This document shows positions 26,513 through 35,197 of a DNA stretch of 64,000 nt, piece by piece. Under the pieces are notes generated by a model, which was given only the letters and a program-made list of their open reading frames with translations, was not told the DNA's origin and made no database searches. Origin of the DNA: Desulfonema magnum (lineage in GTDB: Bacteria > Desulfobacterota > Desulfobacteria > Desulfobacterales > 4be13). Where the stretch lies: positions 5,725,633-5,789,632 of the forward strand of contig NZ_CP061800.1 in the NCBI RefSeq assembly GCF_017377395.1, read 5' to 3'. A program made the translations under genes and the position numbers. The number at the start of each line of letters is the position of its first letter. The stretch's first letter is position 1.

Positions 26513-26580
26513 AAAGGTGTTAGGTGTCAGGTGTTAGGTGTTAAGTGTTAGGTGTTAAGTGTCAAGTGTTAGGTGTCAGA
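26513..26580. repeat. GTGTTAGGT tandem 9-mers (family G, inverse orientation)
   Basis: About seven units of (T/A)GTGTTAGGTG with small changes, just upstream of the ispF start. The same motif in the other orientation lies at 26897-26970, upstream of the divergent sixA-like gene. Confidence 0.7.
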
Positions 26581-26896
26581 TGCCCGGTTTCCGGAAGCTT
26601 ATTTCTTCTATGGCATTTTATACCTGATACGCCAATAAAAGTTTAAGCACTTATTTACAGAGAAATCACGATTGATGTCAAGCTCAGATTTATGCCCTGA
26701 TCTCGTTCCCGTACTTGCTGACCCGGGTTATATAGCATTCGCACCCAAATTCAGAGCGCTGTTCCAAACCAGTTGTAATTCCAATAACATTCGGAAGGTC
26801 TTGCATAATTCGTAAGTCTGAGTTATATGTTGTTTACTGTATGGAAAATTATAAAAATGAGTGTCGGGTACCAGAGTTTCGGGACTTTATTTTTCC

Positions 26897-26970
26897 ACCT
26901 AACACCTAACACCTAACACTTTAACACCTAACACCTAACACCTAACACCTAACACCCAACACCTAACACC
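26897..26970. repeat. CACCTAACA tandem 9-mers (family G)
   Basis: About eight units of ACACCTAAC, ending 18 bp before the start of the SixA-like gene. The region 26581-26896 between the two arrays has no gene. Confidence 0.75.
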
Positions 26971-26988
26971 GAAAACAAAGGAGGTAAC

Positions 26989-27450
26989 ATGGCGATTTTT
27001 CTTGTACAGCACGGCAAAAGTCTGTCCAAGGACATTGATCCTGAGAAGGGGCTTTCAGAAGAAGGCATATCAGAAACTGAGCGCATCGCAACCGTTGCCA
27101 AGGGATATGATGTTCACGTTTCGCGCATCAGACACAGCGGAAAGAAAAGAGCGAGGCAGACTGCTGAAATTTTCTCTGCCGCCCTGGAGCCTGAGAACGG
27201 GATTCAGCAAAGCAGCGGAATGGGTCCTCTGGATGATGTGGTCGCATTTGCTGACACCATAACCAGTGAAGATGACATCATGTTTGTGGGTCATCTCCCC
27301 TTTATGGAAAAGCTCGCGTCCTATCTGATAACAGGAATGGCTGACAGACCCGTGTTCAAATGCCAGAACAGCGGTATTCTCTGTCTGGACAAATCTCCGG
27401 GTACTCAGTCATGGGTGATAAAGTGGTCACTGATGCCGAACATCGGTTAG
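26989..27450 (+). CDS. SixA-type histidine phosphatase
   Basis: A 153-residue histidine phosphatase. It opens MAIFLVQHGKS, where the catalytic histidine follows Q instead of the classical R, as in many SixA proteins. It continues with LSEEGISETERIA, SRIRHSGKKRARQTAEIF and a second histidine in IMFVGHLPFMEKLASYL. It lacks the longer insertions of phosphoglycerate mutases. SixA proteins remove phosphate from phosphohistidine on phosphotransfer proteins. No phosphorelay HPt partner adjoins it. The ATG follows AAAGGAGG by five bases. Confidence 0.85.
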   Translation: MAIFLVQHGKSLSKDIDPEKGLSEEGISETERIATVAKGYDVHVSRIRHSGKKRARQTAEIFSAALEPENGIQQSSGMGPLDDVVAFADTITSEDDIMFVGHLPFMEKLASYLITGMADRPVFKCQNSGILCLDKSPGTQSWVIKWSLMPNIG

Positions 27451-27459
27451 AAATTTCAG

Positions 27460-27500
27460 ATGCAGGGTGGGCTGAGTGCTGCATAATCCGCCCTGCATGA
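27460..27500. terminator. Hairpin between convergent genes
   Basis: TGCAGGGTGGGC...GCCCTGCA-type arms lie between the convergent stop codons of the SixA-like and DUF166-like genes and could serve both. Confidence 0.4.
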
Positions 27501-28166
27501 TCATCCGTCAGACGGGCAGACATTTTTCAACGCTCTGATAATGGCTTTTTTATGAACTTCACCCGCGAAATGCACCGGGCTTTTTCCGTAAATGGGATCC
27601 CAGCCCGAAGGGTCGGCCGTACAGAAAAACTGGACTTCCAGACCCATACGCACAGCAGCCGCTTCCACAGAAATGCCAGTTATTCGTTTTGCAGCACCCC
27701 AGCTCGCGCCGCACGGGGCACCGCGTAACACCCGGATATGGTCAATGGTTCCGCTGACAACCTTTACCTCAAACTCCGGCGCGCCGAATTTCTCTCCATA
27801 AAGACCCAGACAATCCTGCCTGGAAAGTCCGCATCAGGTGGGCGGCGTAAACAGGCCCTTCACTCGGAGTTTTTTTCCCGAAGCAACCACAGGAATACCT
27901 CTGTTGCCACATATCATCGCAAGATCATAAGAAAGATCAGGATGTTTCAGAAAATCCAGGACCACGTCTGCCCGGATGTCCTCCGAAGGCAGATATGCTT
28001 TTGTATCGTCAATAACAGGCGGCAGAGGGGCGTCTATGGAAACAATTTCCACATTAAAGCGATTGGCTCCGTATTCTCTGATTCCCCGCACTTTGGATTC
28101 TCCACTGCCATTTTGCTGAAAAACCAAAAGGTTCTGAATGTTGATTGTGTTTTCCCGGTTCATCAT
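27501..28166 (-). CDS. DUF166-like protein with in-frame TGA (candidate selenoprotein)
   Basis: A 222-codon frame interrupted only by a TGA at 27834-27836. The upstream part (NLLVFQQNGSGESKVRGIREYG, DAPLPPVIDD, ADVVLDFLKHPDLSYDLA, GIPVVASGKK) and the downstream part (CGLSRQDCLG, GAPEFEVKV, VLRGAPCGASWGAAKRI, FFCTADPSGWDPIYGKSPVHFAG) are one DUF166-like protein in the same frame with no other stop. The TGA falls in TPPT-TGA-CGL, next to a cysteine. A stem-loop fitting the bacterial SECIS pattern starts 10 bases after it. So the codon probably encodes selenocysteine. If not, the gene is truncated after 110 residues. The start overlaps the ABC-F stop as TAATG, so the two are translationally coupled. 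The biochemical role of the family is not known to me. Confidence 0.7.
27806..27836 (-). promoter_or_regulatory. Putative SECIS element with its TGA codon
   Basis: On the minus strand, TGA is followed by a 10-base spacer, then CCAGGCA-GGAT-TGTCTGG, a seven-pair stem (one G-U) closed by a four-base loop starting GG. The loop lies 17 bases after the TGA. Bacterial SECIS elements have a small G-containing apical loop about 16-37 bases from the UGA, so the match is good. Confidence 0.6.
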
Positions 28167-30049
28167 TACTCTGTTCTGAAATCCTCCAGTTGTTGAAGTT
28201 TTTTCTCAAAAATAGCGTGTTGCCCCTCCAAGGTGTTTGTAAACGTCTCCAGATCATCAAAAAGTTTGTCAATGGCGGCCTGGCATACGTGAATGGATTG
28301 TGAAATTTCCACAATCTTTGTACCATCCTGTGCCTGCGACGCGGTCTGCATGGCTTCGTTGAGTAATACCATTTCTTTTTCATACCGCTCAATATCATCT
28401 TCTGCCCGGGTGATACGCTGTTCAACGGGTTTCAGAACTTTTCCGCGTTCAGAAATGATCTCGGACCGTCTGCGCCGCATCTCCTTTTTGGTCAGTTTCG
28501 AAAGGCCTTCTTCTTCAGCAGTGTTTTTCTGAGCGGATTCGGAAGGCTTCATATGTTTCGAGGACTCATCTTCCCATCCGCCTTTTTCCAGAAAATTCTG
28601 ATATGTCCCGTCGAAAACCGATATGCCGTTGTTTTGAAAAACAATGAGACGTTCCGCGAGTGCGTGGAGAAACATCTCATTATGCGTAACCATGATTACC
28701 ACGCCGTCAAAATTGTCAATTGCCGCAAGCAACGCGTCACAGGACTCCATATCAAGATGGTTTGTCGGCTCATCCAAAAGCAGCAGATTCACAGGAGTTA
28801 CAAGCAGTTTGCCCAGCATCACCCGGCTTTTTTCTCCGCCTGAAAGCACACTGATTTTTTTTAAAGCCGCGTCTCCGTAAAACATCATGGCCCCGCAGAT
28901 ACTCCGCGCATGCTGCCTGTCAACCTCCGGATTTGAATATAAAAATTCCTCCTCAACCGTTCGGGTGTCCACCAACGTCCTGACATTGGTCTGTTCATAA
29001 AACCCCTTTTCAACAGCAGGGTTACACACGGTCTCACCTTCCCGGGGCTGAATCGCATCCGCCAGGATTTTGAGAAGTGTTGTCTTGCCTTTCCCGTTTT
29101 TTCCGACCACGCAAATACGCTCCCGGGGGCCGACTGAGATACTGAAGTCCCTGATGAGCGGTGTGTCTGAATCATAAGAAAAAGAAATATTCCGGGCGCT
29201 CATCACATGCTTTCCGGGAAGCGGCTTGCTGCGAAAAGAAAAATCAAGATTCTTAACAGCTTCAAGTTTATCCCGCTTTTCCATTTTTTCCAATGTCTTA
29301 ACTCGTGACTGCACCATATTCGCAAGCCTGGCCTTGGCCCTGAACCGGGTAATGAACTGCTCAATTTCTTTTTGTTTACGCTCATCGTTCATGCGGGTTT
29401 TTTCATAGATTTCCTCCTCCTGTGCAATCTGCTCATACAATTTTCCGGTATTTCCGGTGATTTTTCGCACTTTTCTGCGGTAAATGGTCATGGTATGTGT
29501 AACCACCTTATCCATAAAACTTCTGTCATGGGTAATGAGCATCAGTTCATGGGGCCAGTTGATGAGAAACTGTTTGACCCACCGGATGGAGGTAATATCA
29601 AGATAATTGGTGGGCTCATCCAGGAGCAGAAGATCAGGTTCGGAAACAAGCACTTTTGCCAGATTCAGGCGTACCTGAAATCCGCCTGAAAATTCACCCG
29701 GGCAGCGATGCATGTCTGCATTGGAAAATCCGAGTCCTCCAAGGATTTTTTCAACTTTCCAGTGATGATCCTTTTCCTGTTCCGGAAGCCCTTTCATGCC
29801 TTCTTTCAACACCGTATCTTCTGTAAAGTCCAGATGCTGCCGGACATAACCAATACGGTAATTTTTGGGAATGGTGATCGTGCCTGAATCCGGATGATCC
29901 TTACCGATGATCATCCGAAACAGGGTCGTCTTTCCGTGACCGTTCCGCCCTACCACACCAAGCCGTTCACGGTGATTGAGTTTAAAGCTTACGCCTTCAA
30001 AAAGTGACTGGGCACCAAAGCTTTTTGTGATATTTTCTACATTGATCAT
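28166..30049 (-). CDS. ABC-F family ATPase
   Basis: A soluble protein of about 627 residues with two ABC cassettes and no membrane helices. Cassette 1 has GRNGHGKTT, signature SGGFQVRLNLA and Walker B LLLLDEPTNYLD; cassette 2 has GKNGKGKTT, SGGEKSRVMLG and LLLLDEPTNHLD. The linker between them and a C-terminal coiled coil (about 545-627) are typical of ABC-F translation factors (Uup/YheS type), which bind the ribosome. The second ATG (30049) is preferred because the AAAAGGAA ribosome site touches the first ATG at 30058 but sits about nine bases from the second. The downstream DUF166-like gene overlaps its stop. Confidence 0.85.
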   Translation of the reverse strand: MINVENITKSFGAQSLFEGVSFKLNHRERLGVVGRNGHGKTTLFRMIIGKDHPDSGTITIPKNYRIGYVRQHLDFTEDTVLKEGMKGLPEQEKDHHWKVEKILGGLGFSNADMHRCPGEFSGGFQVRLNLAKVLVSEPDLLLLDEPTNYLDITSIRWVKQFLINWPHELMLITHDRSFMDKVVTHTMTIYRRKVRKITGNTGKLYEQIAQEEEIYEKTRMNDERKQKEIEQFITRFRAKARLANMVQSRVKTLEKMEKRDKLEAVKNLDFSFRSKPLPGKHVMSARNISFSYDSDTPLIRDFSISVGPRERICVVGKNGKGKTTLLKILADAIQPREGETVCNPAVEKGFYEQTNVRTLVDTRTVEEEFLYSNPEVDRQHARSICGAMMFYGDAALKKISVLSGGEKSRVMLGKLLVTPVNLLLLDEPTNHLDMESCDALLAAIDNFDGVVIMVTHNEMFLHALAERLIVFQNNGISVFDGTYQNFLEKGGWEDESSKHMKPSESAQKNTAEEEGLSKLTKKEMRRRRSEIISERGKVLKPVEQRITRAEDDIERYEKEMVLLNEAMQTASQAQDGTKIVEISQSIHVCQAAIDKLFDDLETFTNTLEGQHAIFEKKLQQLEDFRTE

Positions 30050-30287
30050 TTTGGTCATTTCCTTTTTTATTCAACAAATAATATAAAGGAACAAAGGTTA
30101 TGTGTCAATCCTGAAGACGCTGACGAAATTATTATATTTGACAATTTCAGCAATATTCAGCTATCAGAGGCCTCCGAGGTTTTTAAAATCTCGGAGGTCT
30201 TATGGCTGAATGAACATTTCATCCGGAGGAGCAGGGTCGGACAACAAAAAAACAATTGATATTTCGTGTATAATATGAAAAAATATT

Positions 30288-31201
30288 CTGATTATAACGG
30301 ATTTAGGGGAGGGAGGGCCGACCAAGCCCTGTAAGGGCGGTATATTTGTAGCAGGTTTGCAAGCCCCGGGGCAAGCCCTGTAAGGGCGGCATGTTTGTAG
30401 CCGCAGGTTTGCAGGCCCCCGCCAAGCCCCGTGGGGGCGGCATGTTTGCAAATGCTAAAAATATGCCGCCCCTACGGGGCTTTGTCAGCCCGACATGATA
30501 ACTGCTACAAATATACTGCCCCTGCGGGGCCTGGCGGGCAATGCTGCTGACTTAGGAAATTCCGGGCGGATCCGGAGTGCAAAAATTTTATTTTTGCAAT
30601 TGCGAAAAAGCATTTTTCGCACTCCGGATAAAATACCGGAAAAACCGCCTACGTTCAGGTCAGAAATATTGGAGCCTGCCGAAGGGATGAGCCTGCCGAC
30701 AATGCTGCTGACTTAGGAAATTCCGGGCGGATCCGGAGTGCAAAAATTTTATTTTTGCAATTGCGAAAAAGCATTTTTCGCACTCCGGATAAAATACCGG
30801 AAAACCCGCCTACGTTCAGGTCAGAAATATTGGAGCCTGCCGAAGGGATGAGCCTGCCGACAATGCTGCTGACTTAGGAAATTCCGGGCGGATCCGGAGT
30901 GCAAAAATTTTATTTTTGCAATTGCGAAAAAGCATTTTTCGCACTCCGGATAAAATACCGGAAAACCCGCCTACGTTCAGGTCAGAAATATTGGAGCCTG
31001 CCGAAGGGATGAGCCTGCCGACAATGCTGCTGACTTAGGAAATTCCGGGCGGATCCGGAGTGCAAAAATTTTATTTTTGCAATTGCGAAAAAGCATTTTT
31101 CGCACTCCGGATAAAATACCGGAAAACCCGCCTACGTTCAAGCTACAAAGATGCCGCCTCTACGGGGCTTTCCCGGCCTCCCCTAAATCCGTCATAATCA
31201 G
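30288..31201. repeat. Composite palindromic element, family C, carrying a tandem array
   Basis: The outer ends CTGATTATAACGGATTTAGG and CCTAAATCCGTCATAATCAG are inverse. Inside are several inverted units (CCCCGTGGGGGCGGCATGTT / ATGCCGCCCCTACGGGGC) and the 161-bp tandem array at 30540-31139. A short version with the same ends is at 57294-57460, and a part is at 10500-10680. No transposase is inside. Confidence 0.7.
30540..31139. repeat. 161-bp tandem repeat, about 3.7 copies
   Basis: Units start at 30540, 30701, 30862 and 31023 with AATGCTGCTGACTTAGG; the last lacks its final 43 bp. Copies are almost identical (the first has one A/C difference near 30644). Each contains a hairpin with arms CGGAGTGCAAAAA and CGCACTCCGG plus a second pair around GCGAAAAAGC/ATTTTTCGC. 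Confidence 0.9.
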
Positions 31202-31224
31202 GAAAAACTTATGGTCTGGTACTT
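31202..31224 (+). repeat. Half of a family A element touching a start codon
   Basis: AAAAACTTATGGTCTGGTAC followed by TTATG matches the right end of family A and runs straight into the ATG at 31225. It leaves no Shine-Dalgarno sequence before that gene. Confidence 0.55.
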
Positions 31225-31980
31225 ATGTTTAAAAAAATTCAACTGACAAATGTTAAGTTCAAAATGGTTGTTATTGCATTTCTGTGTTTCTGTTTTGTCT
31301 CGGAATGCAGTCACGCTGAAACAGATACGCTTGTACTTGCCACGGTCAATGCGCCTGATACCAGAATTTATCAGATATCCGAGGCTGTGCTTGGTGAGGC
31401 TTTTAAACGAAACTATTTGAAATTAATTTTAAAAACCTACCCTCCGAAACGAGCGGAGAAATTAGCTTCTCTGGGAAAAGTTGACGGCGATGCTCATCGG
31501 ATTTATCTTTTCAATAAAGATCATCCTGATCTCATAAGGGTTTCGGAACCTGTCCAGTCCATTCGTCAGTCTGTTTTCACCAAAACAGCAAATTTCAAAG
31601 TAAAGGGATGGAAAAGTCTGGCTCCTTATAAAATTCTCTATATGAGGGGGATTAAATTCGCAGAAAAAGGACTTAAAGGAGTGGTAAAGAAAGAGAATCT
31701 TATCCCTGTTGATTCAACGGAATCGGCTTTTAAGATGTTATCCCGAGGCAGAGGAGATGTTTTTATTACCAGTCCTGAAACCGGATTCAGGGTGATCAAA
31801 AAATTATCCCTTGAAAACAGCGGAATAAAATTGCTGACCCCTCCTTTGGTTGTTATAAATCTTTACACCTATCTTCATAAAAAACATATTAAACTGGTTC
31901 CTAAGATATCAGATGCCATAAAAGAAATAAAGGCAGATGGTTCTTATCAGAAAATTATTGAAAAAGTGAATGCGTTTTAG
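31225..31980 (+). CDS. Periplasmic substrate-binding protein (SBP_bac_3-like)
   Basis: A 251-residue secreted protein. A signal peptide (about 1-31, FLCFCFVSECSHA) precedes a solute-binding fold: TLVLATVNAPDTRIYQISEA, LGKVDGDAHRI, VSEPVQSIRQSVFT, SAFKMLSRGRGDVFITSP and YLHKKHIKLVPKISDAIKEI. This is the shortened pattern of extracellular amino-acid-type binding proteins that often serve signalling rather than transport. No ABC permease or ATPase is nearby. The usual start ATG lies directly against a repeat end and has no visible ribosome site; an internal ATG at residue 14 would shorten the signal peptide but keep its core. Confidence 0.75.
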   Translation: MFKKIQLTNVKFKMVVIAFLCFCFVSECSHAETDTLVLATVNAPDTRIYQISEAVLGEAFKRNYLKLILKTYPPKRAEKLASLGKVDGDAHRIYLFNKDHPDLIRVSEPVQSIRQSVFTKTANFKVKGWKSLAPYKILYMRGIKFAEKGLKGVVKKENLIPVDSTESAFKMLSRGRGDVFITSPETGFRVIKKLSLENSGIKLLTPPLVVINLYTYLHKKHIKLVPKISDAIKEIKADGSYQKIIEKVNAF

Positions 31981-32112
31981 TCTGAGAAGATCAAAAATTT
32001 CCGGATATTCGGATTCTTTTCGAGTCGATGAAAACTATAAGGATCAGTTTTAGCAAGGATTTTATGTCCTTACCAAACCCAATCCCTGTAGTTTCACGGA
32101 AGGAGATAAATC

Positions 32113-33516
32113 ATGTTAAAAAAGATAGTCACAGATTATATTATTCTGCTCACTGTTCTGCTGTGTGCGGCAAACGGACACGCGCTTGAGGTTCGGATTA
32201 ACAAAGACAAATTTTCTCTTCATGCGGATCAGGTGCCGCTGCAAACGATTTTGCAGCACATGTCCGACGCGGGTATCCGTGTCCGTATTGATCCCAAACT
32301 GAATCCGAACATCTCCGCGTCTTTTGAAAATAGGAAGATACAGGAAGGGCTGGAGACAATTCTCAGACCTTTCAGCCATGTTCTGATGTGGGAATCCGGA
32401 AAAGCCGCATCACGTCAGACTTTCAAACTCGCGGAGATTCAGGTTTTCAGGCCGGGCAGAAAAGAACTTATGCAGCCATTGGAGAAAAGGTCCGGTCTGT
32501 CCGTGGCAAAAAATGCTGAAAACGGTTCGTTATTTGTCAGAGATGAACTCCTCCTGAAGCTCAGGCCGGGAATGAATATTTCGGATTTAAAAGCCCTTTT
32601 GTCGCAAATCCGAGGAACAATCATCGGAAAAAATGCGGCAACAGGTATTTATAAAATCCGGGTTCCTGGAAACACCGATGTTCCCACGCTCTCTGACCTG
32701 ATCACAAAGTATTCACGAATTGCAAAAGCCGAACCAAATTATGCCTATCCCATCTCGATTCCCCGCAGCCTTATTCCGTCTGACCTCGGAAATATCAGTA
32801 TCCCCGCGCCGAACGGCAAAGCACCCATAGCCATTCTTGATACCGGGCTGATACCGGATTCAGTTCCGGAGGATTTTGTTTTGTCCGCTTTGGACGCGCT
32901 GAACCCGGAAGCTCCGATTTCCGATTCACAGGGACATGGCACCCAGATGGCGCTCATTGCTGCCGGGGTTGTCAGACCTCATGGTGTCTCTCCTCAGCAA
33001 GGTCAAGAAAAGGGAAGCTATACACCTGTGATTCCCATCCGGGCATTTGATGAAAATGGCATCACATCCGATTTTGGCATCATGCGAAGCATTGATTTTG
33101 CCATGAAAAACGGGGCACGAGTCATGAGTCTGAGCTGGGGTTCGGAAACCAAAAGCGATTTTCTGGAAGACGCGTTTGACTATGCAGATGCAAAGGGTCT
33201 GATTATTGTGGGGGCTGCCGGAAATGAACCCACGGGAAAGGCATTCTATCCGGCAGCTTATGAATCGGTTATTGGCGTGGGCGCATTGGCCCCGGACGGA
33301 ACGCCCTGGGAAAACTCCAATTATGGAAATTTTGTAACCCTGTCTGCTCCGGGCTTTGCCACACTGCCTGTAGGCTATGACGGGGACCCCGGAGCTTATG
33401 CCGGAACCTCCATTGCCACTGCTTTTGTGGCAAACCGAATCGCGGAATATCTGTCTGAAAATCCGGAAGCAACAAAGCAGGATGTTGCCAATGTTCTCAG
33501 GAATGATTTTCACTGA
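32113..33516 (+). CDS. Secreted S8-family subtilisin-like serine protease
   Basis: A 467-residue protein. A signal peptide (about 1-25, cut after GHA) is followed by a small STN/secretin-like region (about 26-95, VPLQTILQHMSDAGIRVRID), a fervidolysin-like pro-region (about 138-215, LLLKLRPGMNISDLKALLSQ) and the catalytic domain. The triad is in IAILDTGL (Asp), SQGHGTQMA (His) and AGTSIATAF (Ser), with the oxyanion asparagine in GAAGNEP. It is complete, so it should be active in the periplasm or outside. The ATG follows GGAAGGAG. The STN-type N-terminus is unusual for a subtilase and may anchor or dock it. Confidence 0.88.
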   Translation: MLKKIVTDYIILLTVLLCAANGHALEVRINKDKFSLHADQVPLQTILQHMSDAGIRVRIDPKLNPNISASFENRKIQEGLETILRPFSHVLMWESGKAASRQTFKLAEIQVFRPGRKELMQPLEKRSGLSVAKNAENGSLFVRDELLLKLRPGMNISDLKALLSQIRGTIIGKNAATGIYKIRVPGNTDVPTLSDLITKYSRIAKAEPNYAYPISIPRSLIPSDLGNISIPAPNGKAPIAILDTGLIPDSVPEDFVLSALDALNPEAPISDSQGHGTQMALIAAGVVRPHGVSPQQGQEKGSYTPVIPIRAFDENGITSDFGIMRSIDFAMKNGARVMSLSWGSETKSDFLEDAFDYADAKGLIIVGAAGNEPTGKAFYPAAYESVIGVGALAPDGTPWENSNYGNFVTLSAPGFATLPVGYDGDPGAYAGTSIATAFVANRIAEYLSENPEATKQDVANVLRNDFH

Positions 33517-33572
33517 TTTTTTGTCAATTTCGTCAGTCTTGCTCATTAATCTCTTCATCTTGTTCCCACGTT

Positions 33573-33664
33573 GATAGTCCTGCAAAGGTAGTGATGAATC
33601 CCGTTCACTCCCCCCGATTATCGGGACGCTGAATCCCATTCATCACTACTTGTGCAGGACTACC
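33573..33664. mobile_element. 92-bp palindromic insertion with 8-bp target duplication
   Basis: The ends GATAGTCCTGCAAAGG/TAGTGATGAAT and their inverse form a long hairpin. It is flanked by the direct repeat CCCACGTT at 33565-33572 and 33665-33672. It interrupts a family E unit, whose right half (TTTTGCGTGGGAATGCAG) continues after it. So this is a recent miniature insertion. Confidence 0.7.
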
Positions 33665-33739
33665 CCCACGTTTTGCGTGGGAATGCAGAAGAGATGCTTC
33701 GCGTCCTGTGACCTGTCAGGAGCCTGTGTTTTATATGGT

Positions 33740-33887
33740 CAGCAGATCGAAAAGTTTTCAGGCTGTCACAGAGCGGACGCGACGGACATGGGAGAAACCC
33801 GGGGTTTTCCGGCCGGGGCCCTGTCCGGGAAAAAAGCCGAGTTTCTTTGCAGTCCCGCACACCATCCGAAAATTTTTCAATCCGCTG
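33740..33887. repeat. Palindromic element, family B
   Basis: Ends CAGCAGATCGAAAAGTTTTC and GAAAATTTTTCAATCCGCTG; interior GAAACCCGGGGTTTTCC / AAAAAAGCCGAGTTTC. It lies about 105 bp before the remnant of a phosphatase gene. Confidence 0.6.
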
Positions 33888-33992
33888 ATGTGGTATCTGC
33901 TGAATTTTTTTTCAACAAATAACTTTATCGCCTGCCATATTTCTGGTATGGCATTTGGGAATTTTCAATTTAAGGCGTTTCGAATGATTTAA

Positions 33993-34196
33993 GAGAATTT
34001 TCTCAAATACGGACGGACCGCCAAAACCATGAAGGAGATGATCATGGCGGATATAAGCCGGGGGTGCCATGAGGCCCGGACTGATGACATGACTTTGGTA
34101 ATTGTGAAAAAAAGATCTCCGAGCGATTTCAGCCCTTCTCACGTCAGGTTTGTATTGACAAATCAGAACTGTCCGGAAACAGGTTCATCCTGTTAA
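33993..34196 (+). pseudogene. 3' remnant of a PP2C (SpoIIE/RsbU-type) phosphatase
   Basis: The frame is open for 67 codons after TAA 33990 and reads ENFLKYGRTAKTMKEMIMAD, then EARTDDMTLVIVKKRS before a short tail. The DDMTLVIVKK end is the closing metal-binding strand of SpoIIE-type PP2C domains (compare DDFTLVAVRR at the end of 8192-10255). The rest of the domain is missing. It lies 44 bp upstream of the slr1658/slr1659 pair, which a PP2C phosphatase normally accompanies. So the locus has probably lost its own phosphatase, and the enzyme at 8192 could substitute. Confidence 0.65.
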
Positions 34197-34240
34197 AAAT
34201 TATGAAGTTAAACTTTGATTAAAATGAAAAGAAGGATAAA

Positions 34241-34807
34241 ATGAATGAATCAAATGCAATTGTGCTGGGTGATTTTATTGAGCCGGAATCTTCTGATTTT
34301 GAGGGCTCGCTGGTTTTCAGTATCAAAGCTGCCTATATTGAAAAAGGGAAGCTTTGGAAAAGCAAAGACATTACCGCGGAATTTCTCGGAGACTTCTGGA
34401 AAGCCATGCTGGATGTGGAACATATCAAGCCGACACTCCACTTTGTTTGTGCTGAACTGCTGGAAAACGCCGTATATCACAGCGTAAAATCGGATTACCT
34501 GATCAAGATTCAGCTCTGTTTCAAAACAGATGAATTGCTGATATATGTGAAGAACAGCGCGGATACCAAAAAAATAGAGGAGCTTAAAAAATTTGTCCGT
34601 TCGGTACTTGAGGAAAAAAACCTCCAGAAATTGTTTATTAAAAAGATGAAAGAGGCAAAAAAGTCCGGCTGTAAAAAGTCTCAGGTGGGACTGATTACGA
34701 TTATAAAAGACCGCGGTGCAAAACTCTCCTGGAAACTCGATCCGGGGCCTGAAATCACATCTGTGACGACATTGGCAAGAATCAATCTGAAAAAAAAGGA
34801 GACATAA
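34241..34807 (+). CDS. slr1658-type ATP-binding regulator
   Basis: A 188-residue soluble protein. The N-terminus (SLVFSIKAAYIEKGKLWKS) is followed by the helix AELLENAVYHS, the N-box of an HATPase_c/anti-sigma-kinase-like fold, and by the C-terminal strands KSQVGLITIIKDRGAKLSWK and VTTLARINL. It lacks a HisKA domain. In cyanobacteria and proteobacteria, slr1658-type proteins are paired with slr1659-type STAS-like proteins, and that is the order here (1 bp gap). It probably binds or phosphorylates its partner. The ATG follows AGAAGGAT. The tail of a second such protein is at 1-222. Confidence 0.7.
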   Translation: MNESNAIVLGDFIEPESSDFEGSLVFSIKAAYIEKGKLWKSKDITAEFLGDFWKAMLDVEHIKPTLHFVCAELLENAVYHSVKSDYLIKIQLCFKTDELLIYVKNSADTKKIEELKKFVRSVLEEKNLQKLFIKKMKEAKKSGCKKSQVGLITIIKDRGAKLSWKLDPGPEITSVTTLARINLKKKET

Positions 34808-34808
34808 G

Positions 34809-35147
34809 ATGAACCTTGAAGGAGACGGCTACACGATTACTTATAAGGATAATATCATAACGATATTCGGAAAACTCTCACTGATGCTGGAAGATTATGA
34901 AGAACTTGAGGACTTTTTTGAAGAAGTTATTAGAACTGAACCATCGGAGATCACGCTGGATATCAGAAATCTTGAATACCTTAACAGTTCCGGAATTAAA
35001 ACCATCTGTGTAAGCCTGATTCTGGAAGCGGATGATATAGAAGATATTCAGATGAAAATCCTATGTTCAAACCAATATACTTGGCAGAAAGAGACCATTC
35101 CCACATTTGAGGATCTGATGGATGATATGGAAATCGTGTTTGAATAA
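34809..35147 (+). CDS. slr1659-type STAS-like regulator
   Basis: A 112-residue acidic protein: YTITYKDNIITIFGKLSL, EITLDIRNLEYLNSSGIKTI and then alternating helices and strands typical of STAS anti-anti-sigma-like folds. The serine of NSSG is the expected phosphorylation site. It begins one base after the slr1658-type stop with AAGGAG before the ATG, so the two are translated together. It would be the switch that either the PP2C phosphatase or the ATPase partner modifies. The downstream kinase and CheW-like protein may be its inputs or outputs. Confidence 0.7.
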   Translation: MNLEGDGYTITYKDNIITIFGKLSLMLEDYEELEDFFEEVIRTEPSEITLDIRNLEYLNSSGIKTICVSLILEADDIEDIQMKILCSNQYTWQKETIPTFEDLMDDMEIVFE

Positions 35148-35197
35148 ACACCGGCTTATGTTTCGCGCTCCGATATCCATCAGAGAGGGGATGAAAA

